A DNA stretch of 64,000 nucleotides. It comes from Mansonella perstans. Its lineage: Eukaryota > Nematoda > Chromadorea > Rhabditida > Onchocercidae. The DNA lies in contig JBAMDO010000569.1 of NCBI GenBank assembly GCA_037074765.1, forward strand, positions 186,001 to 250,000, written 5' to 3'. The notes under the pieces are model-generated. The model was not told where the DNA came from and searched no databases. It saw nothing but the letters and a program-made list of their open reading frames with translations. How positions within the stretch are numbered: the first letter of the stretch is position 1; every line of letters begins with the position of its first letter. This document shows positions 1 to 12,183 of the stretch, piece after piece. Both the position numbers and the translations under genes were made by a program.

Positions 1-124
1 GTAGAAAGAATTTTGTTTTTGCAATGATAGGATAGCGAACCTTCTTGCTTCTGGAAAATCGTCATTTTTGTCCAGTCCTCATATTGATACAGTTACGATA
101 ACATCGGACAGTGAATCATATTGA
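1..124 (+). CDS. Possible 3'-terminal exon of a gene entering from the left
   Basis: A frame open from about position 5 ends with TGA at 122-124. Its tail reads SSPHIDTVTITSDSESY, a serine/acidic C-terminus of the sort that carries casein-kinase-type sites. Only about 39 codons are visible, no domain can be named, and the acceptor could lie near 20-30. Alternatively the first part of this frame (up to about 69) could be spliced to the exon at 294 of the next gene, since both would be phase 2. Nothing in the sequence decides between these. Confidence 0.3.
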
Positions 125-293
125 CTGCTTCAAGTAATTCTAAATGTGTTCTAGTCAAATTACTTTATTCCATATGTTCAGAACTGCCATATTATATTAT
201 AGTGTCTTATGCAGCTGTAAAAGTGATAGATTTACAGTTCTTGTTATCAAATCAAATATCGCATTTAATCATTTTTTTGATATTTATTTTCAG

Positions 294-2681
294 TTCTATG
301 AAAAGGAATGTAAGATTGCCGAAGATTTATTTAACTGGTCGACCTTTTGAAATTTCATTCCTTCTAGATACGGATTTCATTTCTGAGCGAGATCTTTGGG
401 TGGACAATTTAGGCATGTTTTTTTTTTAAAATAATTTTCCATAATTTATCTCGTTTAAATCTGATCAATTTGATGAACTACATAAATTTACAAAAGCTCA
501 TTTATCCGAATATTATAAAAAGATGAAAGTGCATAGCAAATGCAATAACAGTTTATATAGATGAATCATTTTTATTTATGAGTTAAAACAAAATGTACTT
601 GAAAATAGAAAGTAGTTTAAATATTCCTTCTTATCAATAAAAATAACAAAAGTATTATTCGTGAAATAATACTTGGAGTAATGACGTTAAATAGTACCAT
701 TTTTTTTTTGTAGTAGTCTCATTTTATAAGCTGTAATATCTGAATTTTAAATTTCTTCTGCATAAATTATTCTTTGTTTATTAGTAAGCAAATATTAGTT
801 TGCAGGTTCATGGGCTGGTACCGTACGAAGGCCTACTTGTAAAAGCATAAGAGTTAATGCTGCAGGTGTTCCAGACACCAAACACCCATACTATATCATA
901 AGGAAAAAATACGGCAGCCATCCTCACTCGGATCCACCTCTTGGTTTAATGAAATGTTTGTGCTATTTGACGCGAGATGGTCGAGCAACAGGGAATGCTT
1001 TGCTGTCGTACAAATGTTTGGAAAACTGTAATCTGCAACCACGTCCTCACGGGAATAACAAACATAGCCAGAGCCCATACATCAGAACGTATCCATCAAC
1101 TTTGCTAAAGATCAAGGAACGTATCGGGTCACAAAGCCCGGCAGCTATTTGGAATGAGCTGTCGGTTGATTCGACCGGTAATTTGGATGCGCAAGCGACA
1201 CTTCGGGATAGGAAGCAAGTATATAATGCTCGGCCTACTCGAAAAAAATCACCAGGTGTACTATCATTTTTTGAACTTACAATTTATGGTTTAGTAAGAA
1301 TTTCCGTCAGCAACGGACTTGTCGGAAAGTTCTGTAATTGAATTACGTCAGGTTTTAATGTTGCTAAATACACCTCATAACATTGGTGATTCCGTCAGAA
1401 TCATTCACGTTCTTAATTGTAAGTCTTTGTGAGAGTCTTTATTCACATTTTAATAGTAAATTCTGAGTTTTGCTTTTTATTTCAACCATACTATTTATTT
1501 GATAATATGTGAAAATATATTTGCTGATATGTGGAGCTATTCTTGCTTAAAGTGGAACGTTTCTTTCATCAGGTAAAAGAAAACAGAATAAATGAAATTT
1601 TGGAATTTATAGATGAAATCGGAAATCTGCAGTGGCAGGAGCACGCAAATAGATAATAGCCAGGATAATGTTACTCTTTTTCCTGTTGTGTTCATTGTAT
1701 TTTCATTTTAGATTCGCATACGCGATGTGATGTTAGTCATCTCATGCTACGTGTGGCATCATTGGAAGAACAAAATAGCAAGTTAATATTTACGAATGCT
1801 AGTTTGATGGAATTAGTGAATGATTTGCGTAAAGTAAAACAAGAACTGGAAACGGAAAACCGTCGCTTAAAGCTAAATAATCATCAAGAAAGGACGAATG
1901 GTATTAGTACTTCTATCGAATACTTCTGTCCTCTATCAGTTAATAGTTTTTTTTTGTAAATCTTATTGCTTCAAGGAGCCAGTAGAATATGATAGAGAAA
2001 TCGGAAAATAACTTCTTACATATGGATGCTTGAATTAATTGCGGGGATTTTCAAAGCATGATTTTTTTTGTCGCGAAAAATTATTTATTGAGACTGAAGG
2101 AAAGAAACAAATGGATATGAGAGTAATTTTTTTATCGAATTCATATATTTCGCTCTAGAAAGATGAGATTTTATTTAATTACTTAATGTAGGAACGGTCT
2201 TTGTAAAATGACCTCATTTATTGATAGAGTTACACTTCAACAAGTAATTGATAGACATTTGGAATTTTACTTAATTCTTCTATTTGTTTATCCTTGCATT
2301 AGTTACAGGTTGAGACGGGAAATTTTATTTTTATTTTCATTGTATTGTATGACACAGTGCATCTGCGACTGCAAGTAGTTTTGATTTTTCGGGATGATTT
2401 CAGAGATTTTGCAAATGATTTCTAACATTTGTAATTCAAGTTTCTAACTTATTTTCTTGTTTGTGAACTAAATCTCTTTTCCAGGTTTATTACTTCCTCA
2501 CCCTGCAATACCTAGTTATCCGGGAGAACATATGGATAAGGTTGGAGCTAATATCTATGAGACAGGAGCAGAAACAACGGTAGTGGTACGTGATCGATGT
2601 ATTGACGAATGTCGAATGCAAGAACCTCAAACAATAAATCAATCAACTTGCTTTGCAACTGTTCCAGCTCACAAATACTGA
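294..2681 (+). CDS. Unnamed PHGN-signature protein with C-terminal coiled coil
   Basis: Five exons can be joined in frame: 294-412, 806-1255, 1311-1418, 1712-1900 and 2485-2681 (TGA 2679-2681), about 353 codons. The 5' end is incomplete or uncertain. The N-terminal part includes DLWVDNLGSWAGT and YYIIRKKYGSHPHSDPPLG. The centre has LQPRPHGNNKHSQSPYIRT, then an IWNELSVDSTG stretch and RDRKQVYNAR. From memory, this PHGN-K...PY-RT...QVYN-R pattern occurs in unannotated proteins of cnidarians, fish and nematodes whose function is not known. Exon 4 encodes a leucine/glutamate-rich coiled coil (SLEEQNSKLIF... KQELETENRRLK) suited to dimerisation. The join from the first exon requires a GC donor at 413-414. 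No catalytic residues are recognisable; a DNA-binding role is only a guess. Confidence 0.6.
413..805 (+). other. Intron with apparent GC-AG boundaries
   Basis: The upstream exon frame ends WVDNL-G and the downstream frame begins (G)SWAGT. They join in frame only if the donor is the GC of TTAG|GCATGT at 413-414, with acceptor TTTGCAG ending at 805. The nearby GT at 417-418 gives the wrong phase. Confidence 0.4.
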
Positions 2682-4096
2682 CTATAATAGGCATGTCGAT
2701 TGCAGTTTTCTGACATCGCAATATACTGTACATAATAAAAAACAGAAAACAATAATTGCTTCAAATCATTTAAAATCTAGTCATTTTGTATTGTGAATTT
2801 AAGAATCACTGATTAACAGGAAACGATGTGCTTAGAATGTCTAGAGTTCTGCATTTATGTTCTAATCTTTCTTGGTTTAATATTTATTTCCAGAATGCTC
2901 AAATTAGTTGAATTTACAAATGAATTTCTGTAAACGCTTCCGTACTTGATTGTAAATAACAAGCTCTTGAAATTTATAAATTTTCACTCATGATTTGTAT
3001 AGAATTTAATTTCATATATCCATGTCAAACCTGGTTTTTTAAAATGAATTTAAATTTGGAATTTGAACATATTTTTCCGTAAGAAATTGTTGCAAAAACT
3101 TTACATTATGATTAGATAATGAAAAAGAAGCTTCTACATTAAACTGGCATCGTAAGTGCTGCTAGGAAGTGAGAAAATTTTGGCAAAATATGTACGTATG
3201 ATGTATAGAGAAATGGTAATATAATTATAATGCCTGTAATTATGTGTGTGTTTAATATATTTGAAATGAAATTCCAAGCGCGTGAATGATTAGCTATCGC
3301 TTTCATCGTCATAATCACAGTGTAAACTGCAAGGACTAGTAAAATATGATATGATATTTCTATGTTTTAATCTACTAATGGTGTTGTTACATCTATGACT
3401 TAGAGAATCTACTTCATTGTTTAATAAATTGAAAGATTAAAAATATTCATAATTTCACTACCAGTATTAATTATTTGCAAGTGGTTAATGAAGGATCTTA
3501 GGATACTGTTATATTTTATAATATTACACCCAATATAAAGGTATAAAATTAAGGATCAATTGTATCTACTGCTATTTCGGAGAGTGAAAAGTTATGATCA
3601 ATGGAGAAATCTATCTTTACTAACTGTTTGTAACATAACGATAGCTGTCCAATCGATTTCTATAAGTCCGATTGCCCTCATCACTGTCACACCTTTATTG
3701 ATTACCATGAAATGATAAATAGTATAATTAATGAAATGCACATTTTAGATAATAGTACAACGATACTGATTTCCAGATGTCGTACTAATATCCATTAATT
3801 AACCAAATGTGTATAATCTCGCAACTTGTGAAAATTCGAATTATAAAAAAATTCTGAAAATATTTGGGGTATTGATCAGAGTAATATATAATTCATTAAA
3901 TTTTTGTAATTAATTTGTAAGAATATAAACAATATGCTCGAAACGATGAAAATAGTCACCGTAATAAATATCATTTAACAATGAAAAAACTGCTATACAA
4001 AACATCACATAACAATACTAGTACAGCCGAATACTGCACAGTGTTATCAAATTACGAATTTATGTTTAAAGTGCAGATCTCGAAGAAAAAAAAAGA
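2682..4096. other. Intergenic region between convergent genes
   Basis: AT-rich sequence between the PHGN gene stop and the MESH1 stop, which face each other. No ORF with coding character, no RNA gene and no repeat stood out. It should hold both 3' UTRs. Confidence 0.6.
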
Positions 4097-5455
4097 TTAG
4101 CATTTGCACAAATACCTATTAATGATATCATCAAGAGCAATTTCCAGTGCTTCATTGGTTCCTTTTAATTCTGATACAACTGCTTTTGACCATATAAAGT
4201 ATTCTTTAACTCTTTGTAGACTCCATCCAACTGGTGTCCCACGCTCCAAATCTCGTAAATTATAAAGTTTATCTGCGAGATGAACTAATTTTGCCTGAAA
4301 TAATTCGTATTTGCAATGAACATATACTAAAACTGGAACAATACAGAGAAGATTAACGTTAATCTTTAATTAATGCTGACCTTAATGCTAATCCTTAAGA
4401 AGATTAATGCTAATCCTTACGCAGGGGCATAAGGATGACAGGAAATGATTTACACTTGCAAAAATGTTACTAATCATTTGCATTAAGAGCAAAAAATCAC
4501 TTTCCGGTTTCTCTCTCAAAAAAAAAATGTAAAATGTATGATACAGTTTAAAAGAAAATTGAGTAACTGTAATTCTATTTCGTTCCCATTTTCTTTGCTA
4601 ATTTCAGACTTTAAATTCACCTTGTGCGAATGTTTTGATGCATTTTCAACCTGCAACTGTTTCCGTACCGGCGCCGGTAAATTCTTATCATCGGTACATT
4701 CCTGAACGATCCGACCAATCTGTAAATATATATTATAAATAAAAATTAAAAATAGAAAAAACTAATAAAATAAAAAAATAAACAAAAAAATAAACTAATA
4801 AAATATACTCTCACTGCATCCATTATATCTCTGTAACACATCAAAAAGAACTTAGAAGGAAAAAATTGAATTTTTAAACTTTAAAAAGAAAAAAACTTAG
4901 AAGGAAAAAATACCTCTTCGCCAAATAAGTCATTGATTTCCTGTAAAGTTGTAGCTGTGTCTTCGACGGTATCATGTAACAATGCTGCTGCAATCGTTAC
5001 ACTATCTGTTACACCAGCTTCAGAAGTTAATATATTCGCAACACCTGAAGTGAATTCTAAGTGTTTTAATTTTTTTTTAAAAAAAAAATAAAATATCAAA
5101 ACTTTTTTTAAAAAATATTAAGACCAGGTTTCATGGGCCTCTTAATATGAGATGAAATATACGGAAAAAAGCTGATCGTTTGAATAATGGCAATATAAAA
5201 TCTTGAGCCAGAAAAGTAAATGATACGTGAGATATGCAAAATTACGTTCAAATGAAATTTCATACTTACGTACTGTTTCAAGTCAAAAATATTTTAAAAA
5301 TTAAAAAGCTATGATAAAGTAAGCATTGATTTACCGATAGGATGATTAATATAAGGCGTTTGCGAACCATCTTTTCGTCTTTGCAAGCGATGACGTTCGG
5401 CTGCGAAATTACATGCTTTGATCACAGTGCATATTTCCATGCTTAACACGTCCAT
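4097..5455 (-). CDS. hddc3: MESH1/HDDC3, metazoan SpoT homologue (ppGpp 3'-pyrophosphohydrolase / NADPH phosphatase)
   Basis: Four exons (5455-5335, 5044-4914, 4719-4621, 4294-4097) give a complete 182-residue HD-domain protein, close to the usual length of about 179. The expected metal and active-site residues are all present: His38 in PYINHPIG, His64-Asp65 and Glu68-Asp69 in HDTVED, and Asp125 in [10 protein letters not shown]. The family hydrolyses (p)ppGpp in vitro and NADPH in the cytosol; animals lack a classical synthetase, so NADPH is the usual physiological substrate. The start ATG at 5455 was chosen as the first in frame; a second Met at codon 6 is possible. It is transcribed away from dek across a 443-bp spacer. 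Short AACACGTCTA-like repeats overlap the start region. Identification is firm. Confidence 0.93.
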
Positions 5456-5525
5456 AACACATCTACAACACGTCTATAATCTCCATAACACGTCTATCTT
5501 AACACGTCTACACGTCTATGCTACA
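5441..5525. repeat. Short degenerate repeats (AACACGTCTA-like) over the MESH1 start
   Basis: About six imperfect copies of a 10-13 bp motif, AACACGTC(T/C)A(T), run from the MESH1 start codon into its upstream flank. They contain repeated CACGT cores. They could be a 5'-UTR or promoter element or simply slippage. Confidence 0.5.
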
Positions 5526-5898
5526 ACCCGAGCTACAGATATATTCTATGGATTACAAATTTTCATATTGAGTCGATGATAGATGTGCTACGATGAAATG
5601 TTGGTTTTGACTTGGATTCTCACGCTTTTGGTTTTAAAATGTGCTGAGTTGGCGGGACGCGAGCAGGTGGCTCTGGTGGTGGCTTTCGGGAGATTTAAGG
5701 TTGGGGAGTTTTAGGCTTGGTATATCTCGGTATTCGTAGGGTTTTTCTGTATTTTTCGTCTTTTTCGTCACTCCTATTTATCAATCATTATCAGTACTGC
5801 TATCATCTGGTGATGATAAAGCAAAACTGATACACTTCCATCTTATCATGTTTTTACAGTTTGTGGCTAAGTATTCTGCGCAATTCGTATGTACTTCA
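5456..5898. promoter_or_regulatory. Divergent promoter region, MESH1 and dek
   Basis: 443 bp between two start codons pointing outwards. A TTTTTACAG acceptor-like site about 40 bp upstream of the dek ATG could accept a spliced leader. A GC-richer patch around 5640-5720 stands out from the AT-rich background. No TATA or other motif can be assigned with confidence. Confidence 0.45.
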
Positions 5899-8800
5899 AT
5901 GGCTGATGAATATAAGGAAGAAGTTGATGAACAGGTATAAATGCGTATATAATATAGTTATCTCTAACGTTTTACCTTATATTTTTTATATCATTAATTT
6001 GAAAGCGGAATATAACTTTCCTTTGTTGTTATGATTTGCTTTCTATTTTGTGGCAGTGACGGCGTCACATTTTGCATGAAGCGTCATGAATGAGCATATG
6101 ATAGCCACCGAGAAAAACTTATTTGTGTCTCTTTTTATGTTGCGCAATATTTTGATTTTTAAATTTTTGAAAATTTTCAGTATTTCTGCAACTGCATTTT
6201 TTTTTAAATAATGCTTTATAATATATATGTGTTGCTATGGTATTTGTTTCTTATTTGGTTATTTTAGTCTGAAAAGGATGAACAGTCGAAAGATGAAGTT
6301 AATGAAGGAGGGATGTTTATTGATCTTGATGATGGCGAACAGGAAAGAATAGCAGCTGATGCTAGAAATGTTGAAAGAAAGGATGAAAGTCCAATTATTC
6401 AATTGGAGGAACCAACAGATTCATTGCCATTTGCTGGAGATTTGAACAGAAGCAGCAATGAAAAGAAGATTGATGCTGTCAGTGATATGGAAAAAACCGC
6501 AGAAGTGACCAAAGCAGAAAAACCGAGGCCTGTAAAAAGAGGTTTTATTTCTTTCAAAAAATATTTTCATAATTTTGAGGCTTTTTTTTTGAGCTGTGAT
6601 TGAGCAATGACAGCCGTTGTAGTTCAGTCGAGATTTGTCGTTGTTGATAATGATAATTACTTAATTACATTAGTTCCAAGTATGAAGGTATATGCGAACT
6701 CTCATATGCTGTTGTTTTATAAAAATTGTTGACATAACAGATTACTTGTTCGAATATCTCGAGTTTATAGCCCTCCTTGATGAGCCAATTGTGAGAGAAG
6801 GGAAAAGACAGCGCCATGCAGTGGAACGACTCGCAGCCATCTCGTCTCCATCGTCAAGAAAAGCTTCTTTGGACGCGGTCGGGTCAGGAACTTCTCTTGG
6901 TGACATTGAATTCGGTAATGTTTATAGAGGAGTGTTGAAATAATAATGATTTCAGAAGTGTTAGCTATGTTTTTATTTAGTAAAGTGAGATATCGAACTG
7001 TTATGTCAGATTTCATTATCATAGCTATGTTTGCACGTCGACATTTTTCTTCAAGAACCATGAAATATAGATTAAAGGACAGTCGAGATTTTAATACTTT
7101 TCTGTGATTCTTTTTTTTCAGTGTAGCATTATTTTTTTCTTTCTATATCTTCTTCAATATTTTCCATCTTGTAGTGAATACTGGCATTTCGAAAGCGCAA
7201 AATGAGACATTGAAATGGCTTCATAGGCTGTGTTACGGCACTCCTGGGACTGCAACGTCCAGAAAAAGAGACCTTAGAAGATTTAACGGTTTTGCATTTG
7301 ATGAAAAAAGTGTTGACTTCGATAAAAAGAAAGCAACGGCAATGAAGTTCACAAATAATGAGGTATTCAATCGCAAGTTTTATAGCTTCAAGGGCTTGAT
7401 ACTCTTACATTAGATATTTTGTGTACCGTTCACAGATCATATGACAATGCAGGACTAAAAATGATTAATGGATTCACATAGGGTAATAATTATGCCTTTC
7501 CGATAAAAGCTCATGATTTCAGCTGTTGAATAATCTTGTGTATTTCATTTGTTGATGAATCTAAGATAAGTGTCATATAACACTTTATACTATTCGGTTT
7601 AGGTGATACGGTACATCAGTTTGCCTAAAAGTTCTTACAAAAAAATATGTTGTATCACCCTTTTTTGAATCTTTATCATACCTTCACATGATGAGATGTC
7701 GCTGCCTGATTTTCTGAGATATATGAATATTTAAAAAAAAATGTAGTGTTTAAATCGATGGAGATCACATATTTCGAATATGACAAGAATCGCGAGCTTC
7801 TATGCGAAGATAACGCATGACCGTAGTTTATCATTATTGGGGGATACGTTGCACTTAGCATTATAGAGGAAGTCTTTTTCATAACATAGTGCTTAAATGA
7901 TTTTCATGCGATAGTGATGCCAGTTTTTTATCTTTTCAGCTGCATATGATTGGAAGAATTTTGGGTTCGGAGAGAGGACATACAAAAGAAGAAGCAGTAA
8001 GTGTGTTTGTTAAATATAGATGCATTATCTATTTTGTGCATGAAATTATCTGAATTTATAAAACCAACTTAGTTTTTGAAAATTTTGTGTTACAAAGTCA
8101 GAAATAGAGGTGTTTTGCATAGTGAAATTTTATTCATAATGAAATTTTATTTAAACTTCTTTAAGGTAATGAATGTCCTTCATTTCTTACAAAAACCAGA
8201 GGATAAGGGCAGGAAGGTCATATCAACCAAAAAGCGAAGGAGCTCTTCAAAATCGTTAGCGAAAAGAGCGAAACGAAGCAAAATTGACGGGAAAGGTATC
8301 CGTTGGCTTTCGCAAACAGAATAAAATAGTTGGATTGTGTTTTTGCGAGCATATTTTGTCAGATTTTCTAGGAAGCAAAAAAAGCATAAAGAAATCAAAA
8401 GAAGAATCAAATGAAAATGATGATGCTGGTCAGAGCGGGGAGGAATCTAGCGGTGATGAGGACAGTGAAGAGAAGAATTCAGAATCGACAAGCACGACAA
8501 AAAATCGTTCAAAAAAGATGAAGAGTCCAACCAAATTAATTTCTGTTTCGAAAAGCGCTGTGGCGAAGGTTCGTTTTTAGCTATTAAGTTTTCTACATTT
8601 TAATTAGAAGAATTGGTTTTTTTTTCAAAATTGATCAAAAATACCAGATTAGGAAATGCGTTTTGTTCCGCAGTATCAAAAAAATATTCCTTCGCCAATG
8701 TTAAGGAAGACCCAAGTTGGGGCGATGGTGGACCTTCAGATGCAGAGATGGAAACTGCTATCAATGAAATACTTCATTCTGTGGATCTTGTGAATTGTAC

Positions 8801-9299
8801 GATGAAACAGATGTGCGAAAGGGTAGGCATTTCGATCGTTATGAGATTCAAAAGTCGTTGACTGTAAATTATAGAATACAGTAGGGCGAATCTAATGAAA
8901 CTAACTATTAGCGATTGAAGTTGACTAACGGTCATGTTGATTGGTAGATTTTTTAGTGACACTGACGATAGGAATGGTAGTTAATACAGAGATAATGCTG
9001 CAGAACTTCGTGACGCATAACGTGACACATGACGCTTATACTTGTGAAATCGAATATCACATGGCTGAAGAATCGACTGGAAATTAGAAAAGCAGTTAAT
9101 CCTTGATGGGATATTAATGGATTAGTTTAGAAGGAAGACCTAGAGAAGACGTTATTATCATTCTCATTAACTCTTATGCTCAAAGAGGTCATAGTGCTTG
9201 TAGATTGCGGAAAAGTTTCCAAGTTTGGATATGGCGACGTACAAAGGTGCGCTGAAGGAACGCGTGAAAGTAGCTTTGGAAAAAATGGAAGATTCATGA
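5899..9299 (+). CDS. dek: DEK homologue, chromatin-architecture protein
   Basis: Nine exons: 5899-5934, 6268-6541, 6771-6914, 7175-7362, 7940-7996, 8166-8295, 8372-8568, about 8706-8822 and 9204-9299, about 412 residues. Diagnostic DEK blocks occur in order: EGKRQRHAVERL, LHRLCYGTPGTA, the pseudo-SAP/SAP region GFAFDEKSVDFDKKK to VLHFLQKPEDKGR, a lysine/serine/acidic linker, and the C-terminal helical DEK_C domain PSDAEMETAINEIL to MKQMCERIAEKFPSLDM. DEK binds structured and supercoiled DNA and histones in the nucleus. The acidic N-terminus (residues 1-100) and the basic stretch KRAKRSK are typical. The acceptor of exon 8 is ambiguous: 8706 keeps the frame, whereas the stronger-looking TTCCGCAG site ending at 8673 does not. 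Family call is secure. Confidence 0.88.
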
Positions 9300-10299
9300 A
9301 GCTATTATTTTGTTGCTGATCTCGCAGTTATTTTATTGATTTCAGTTGCTACGGTCACAGTTTGTTTTTTATTGTTCCAACTTTTAATAGCCGCCATTTT
9401 AGCTCTAAAATAATTATTGACCTCATTGTGCACTTTTTTAAAAATTTTGATCGTGAAATATCTACCTTATGTTTCAATAATAAAAGATGTATAACATTTT
9501 AACATTTATGTCAGCGAACTTTAATATTCATTGTAAAATCATCAAATTCTAACAGTTTATGATATCTGAAGATATGTCACCTGAGTTTTCTATCACTAGA
9601 TTTTAATTGCTGTTTGAAAATACCATTGTCTTTAATATCAAACTCAGAAATATTTATTCATAAAAGATTATCAGTTGCAGAAATGCTTAACTAAACAAAA
9701 AAAAGTTTACTTTAATGAATAAACTGGGTATCTTTAATCTATGACTCATTATTTTAAAATAGAATCGTCAAAATAATTGGTTTGCAATGTATCCTACTCC
9801 TGCCACTGATAGAATCGTCATTATTCCATTGTATTATTCCACTTAATTGTAATTATTGTAATATTTCTGGGTTTTTTACTCTATTGCGTTAAGTCATTGA
9901 TTCCTTTAATCCATGCTTAACTATGGACATTAAGAATAGAATCGATATCTGGGGAAAAAAAATCTTGTTAACAAACGAAGTAACTTTTCGATTCTTTTAA
10001 GAATATCTAAATGCAATGACTATATTTTTTAGTGCTAGATGTATTCATTATTGTTGTACATAAAAAAGATGATAAAAATTCATAATTTTCTTTCCAAAGT
10101 TCAGACGACTTCAAAAACAGCTAATATTCGTCCGAATTCGGAAAACCTATGGTAGTTTGTATGTAAACATAACGAAAACAAATAAGTTAATTGTGTTAGC
10201 TTTACACGGCGCAAAACACTAAAACAAATCGAATAAATTGACTACTTCTCACAATGAGATATTGGCTGGTAGCTCGTCATTCATTAAGTGAGGAGAAAT
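9300..10299. other. Intergenic region between convergent dek and ubxn-1
   Basis: About 1 kb of AT-rich DNA between two facing stop codons. No coding frame, RNA gene or clear repeat was seen. It probably contains both 3' UTRs. Confidence 0.6.
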
Positions 10300-12183
10300 T
10301 TAAGGTGCAATGCGTGTGACAACCATATTTGCAGAAGGTGCCAGCCCTGAAAATTCCAATTTAAAATAAATAAACAAGCAAGTACAGAAATGTGTTTTAT
10401 AAGTGCCCGATTAATATCTAAAAATATACCGAGAACTTTGATAGGTGCATCCATATCTTCATCGGTAAAAATTTTTCGAGGGAATGGAGTCATAAGGGTG
10501 AAGGGGACACCATCCATCGTGTCCTTACTATGCATTTCCACCCATAGACGTACGTGAGATAACGGTTCATCTGGCTATAAAATGATAGCATTAAATACTT
10601 CTTGGACCACTGCGCGCAATCTTTATCTTTAAATTATAAATCCATAAAAAATCCATGTGGTTTGTTAAAGTAACAATTCTGTGAAAGCTATACAATCATT
10701 AACTAGACATCAGTTTTCTAACAAATAGACTAAACTTCAACCATTATTGGCCGCACATCACATCATACCAAAGCTAAACTTACTTTAAACTTTTCCTTGA
10801 TGATTGATCCATTTAATAATCGTACTTGTATTTGACAATAATCATAATCCTTTACTGGAAACACTTCATTTACAGCAGGCGGTGATGAAAGAGCACTCGC
10901 TGCTGCTGGCTGCGATTGGCGTAGTTGTTCAGCGAGTTTACGAGCTTCTCGATCTAGCCGAATTTGTTCAAGGACACGTTTACGTGCTTCTATTTCCTTA
11001 ACAAATAATTACAGCTCTTAACCAATGCTATCATATTGCTTCCGTCCAAAAAGAGCTTTCTAGAGCCTCACTTCATACTTTTCACGTTTCTTCTCTTCCA
11101 ATATTTTCTTCATTGCCATTTCCTTTCTTTCTTCTTCCGCTTTTGCCATTGATTTCCCTTCTAGACGACGGCGTTTTTCCTAAAATGATTGTTCGTTTCG
11201 AGAAAATCATATCAAAAAGATCAGCTGAAACCATACAAATACCAACTTTCTCCAGCGATTCCTTTTTCTCTTCCTCCTCTTTTTTTGTTCTTGCCTCTTT
11301 CAATTTCTTCTGTAATGCTGCAATTCTTTCTTTCTTTTCTTCTTCTGTCAACGGCTTTACAACTTCCGTTGATTCGCTAAACGCTTCATGTTTTGTTCGT
11401 GCTGCATGGAACATAACAGCCTGGTCATCGGCTAACTGTTTCCCACATCTACAACATCCAGCACATATATCTTACATGTGAAGTAATAACTCGCCTGTCG
11501 TACGGAACTTCAAACATTAATGAAAAGTTAGTTGTTCGTCGATTAATGTCATTAGAAGCCAATAAAAAACGAAGTTCCACGAATTACCTGACTAGAATAA
11601 CGGTTACTAAAGCTATGTATATTGATAAAACCATGTCAAGTAATTGTTTTAACTACAAAAATATTTTTACTGATCGTACCTGTCTGCCATTTCTCTTCAA
11701 CACCTTTCCTATCCTTTATTATTCTCATCTATACTACTCTCATCTAATCAATATGCAGATTTTCAAAATGCATACACATCGCATTTGAATGACATTGCTT
11801 GCGGTGCTTCAGAACACGGTTTCGATGATTCTTCCTCTTCAGCAAATTCAACAATCGAATTTTCCTCCTCCGGTGGCTTTGACTCAGCTGGATTTATATC
11901 ATTATCTTTCTGGTGAGCCGCAATCCACTCCACTGCCTCAATTAATCCTATTTCACCGGTTTCTCGTAACGCTTTCTCGCTAAAATCAACAATTTCAGCA
12001 TGAAATTCGAATAAATTTTGCATAATCTCTTTCAAAAATTTGTATCCTTATTTTTTCACTTTTCCATTCTATAAATTGTTGCAAAAAAAAAAAAATTTTT
12101 TTTTTTTTTTTTTTAGAAAGAATGAAAGCATACGCAATATCGTGAGGAAAACCCATCTCTTCCAATTGATCCAGCATCGACAT
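10300..12183 (-). CDS. ubxn-1: UBXN1/SAKS1-type UBA-UBX protein, p97/VCP adaptor
   Basis: Seven exons (12183-12134, 11979-11776, 11448-11247, 11179-11072, 10996-10784, 10574-10430, 10346-10300) encode 322 residues. Domains in order: an N-terminal UBA (LEEMGFPHDIAEKALRETG, residues about 5-45), a C2H2-like finger spanning an exon junction (FKCDVCGKQLADD followed by H-x5-H), a long charged coiled coil (KPLTEEEKKERIAALQKK onward), and a C-terminal UBX domain (VRLLNGSIIKEKFK to ITDEDMDAPIK-like sequence ending MVVTRIAP). UBA binds ubiquitin and UBX binds the p97 N-domain, linking ubiquitinated substrates to the segregase. The same UBA-finger-coil-UBX order is known in other invertebrate UBXN1 proteins. 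ATG at 12183 is followed by a second Met two codons later. Complete, with no broken frame. Confidence 0.92.
12083..12114. repeat. A13/T19 homopolymer palindrome in ubxn-1 intron 1
   Basis: Thirteen A residues are followed directly by nineteen T residues inside the intron between the first two ubxn-1 exons. It can fold as a perfect hairpin and is prone to length errors, so assembly length may be inexact. Confidence 0.8.

Noticed and set aside
11113..11481. 122-codon plus-strand ORF
   Set aside because: It is the antisense shadow of the coiled-coil exons of ubxn-1.
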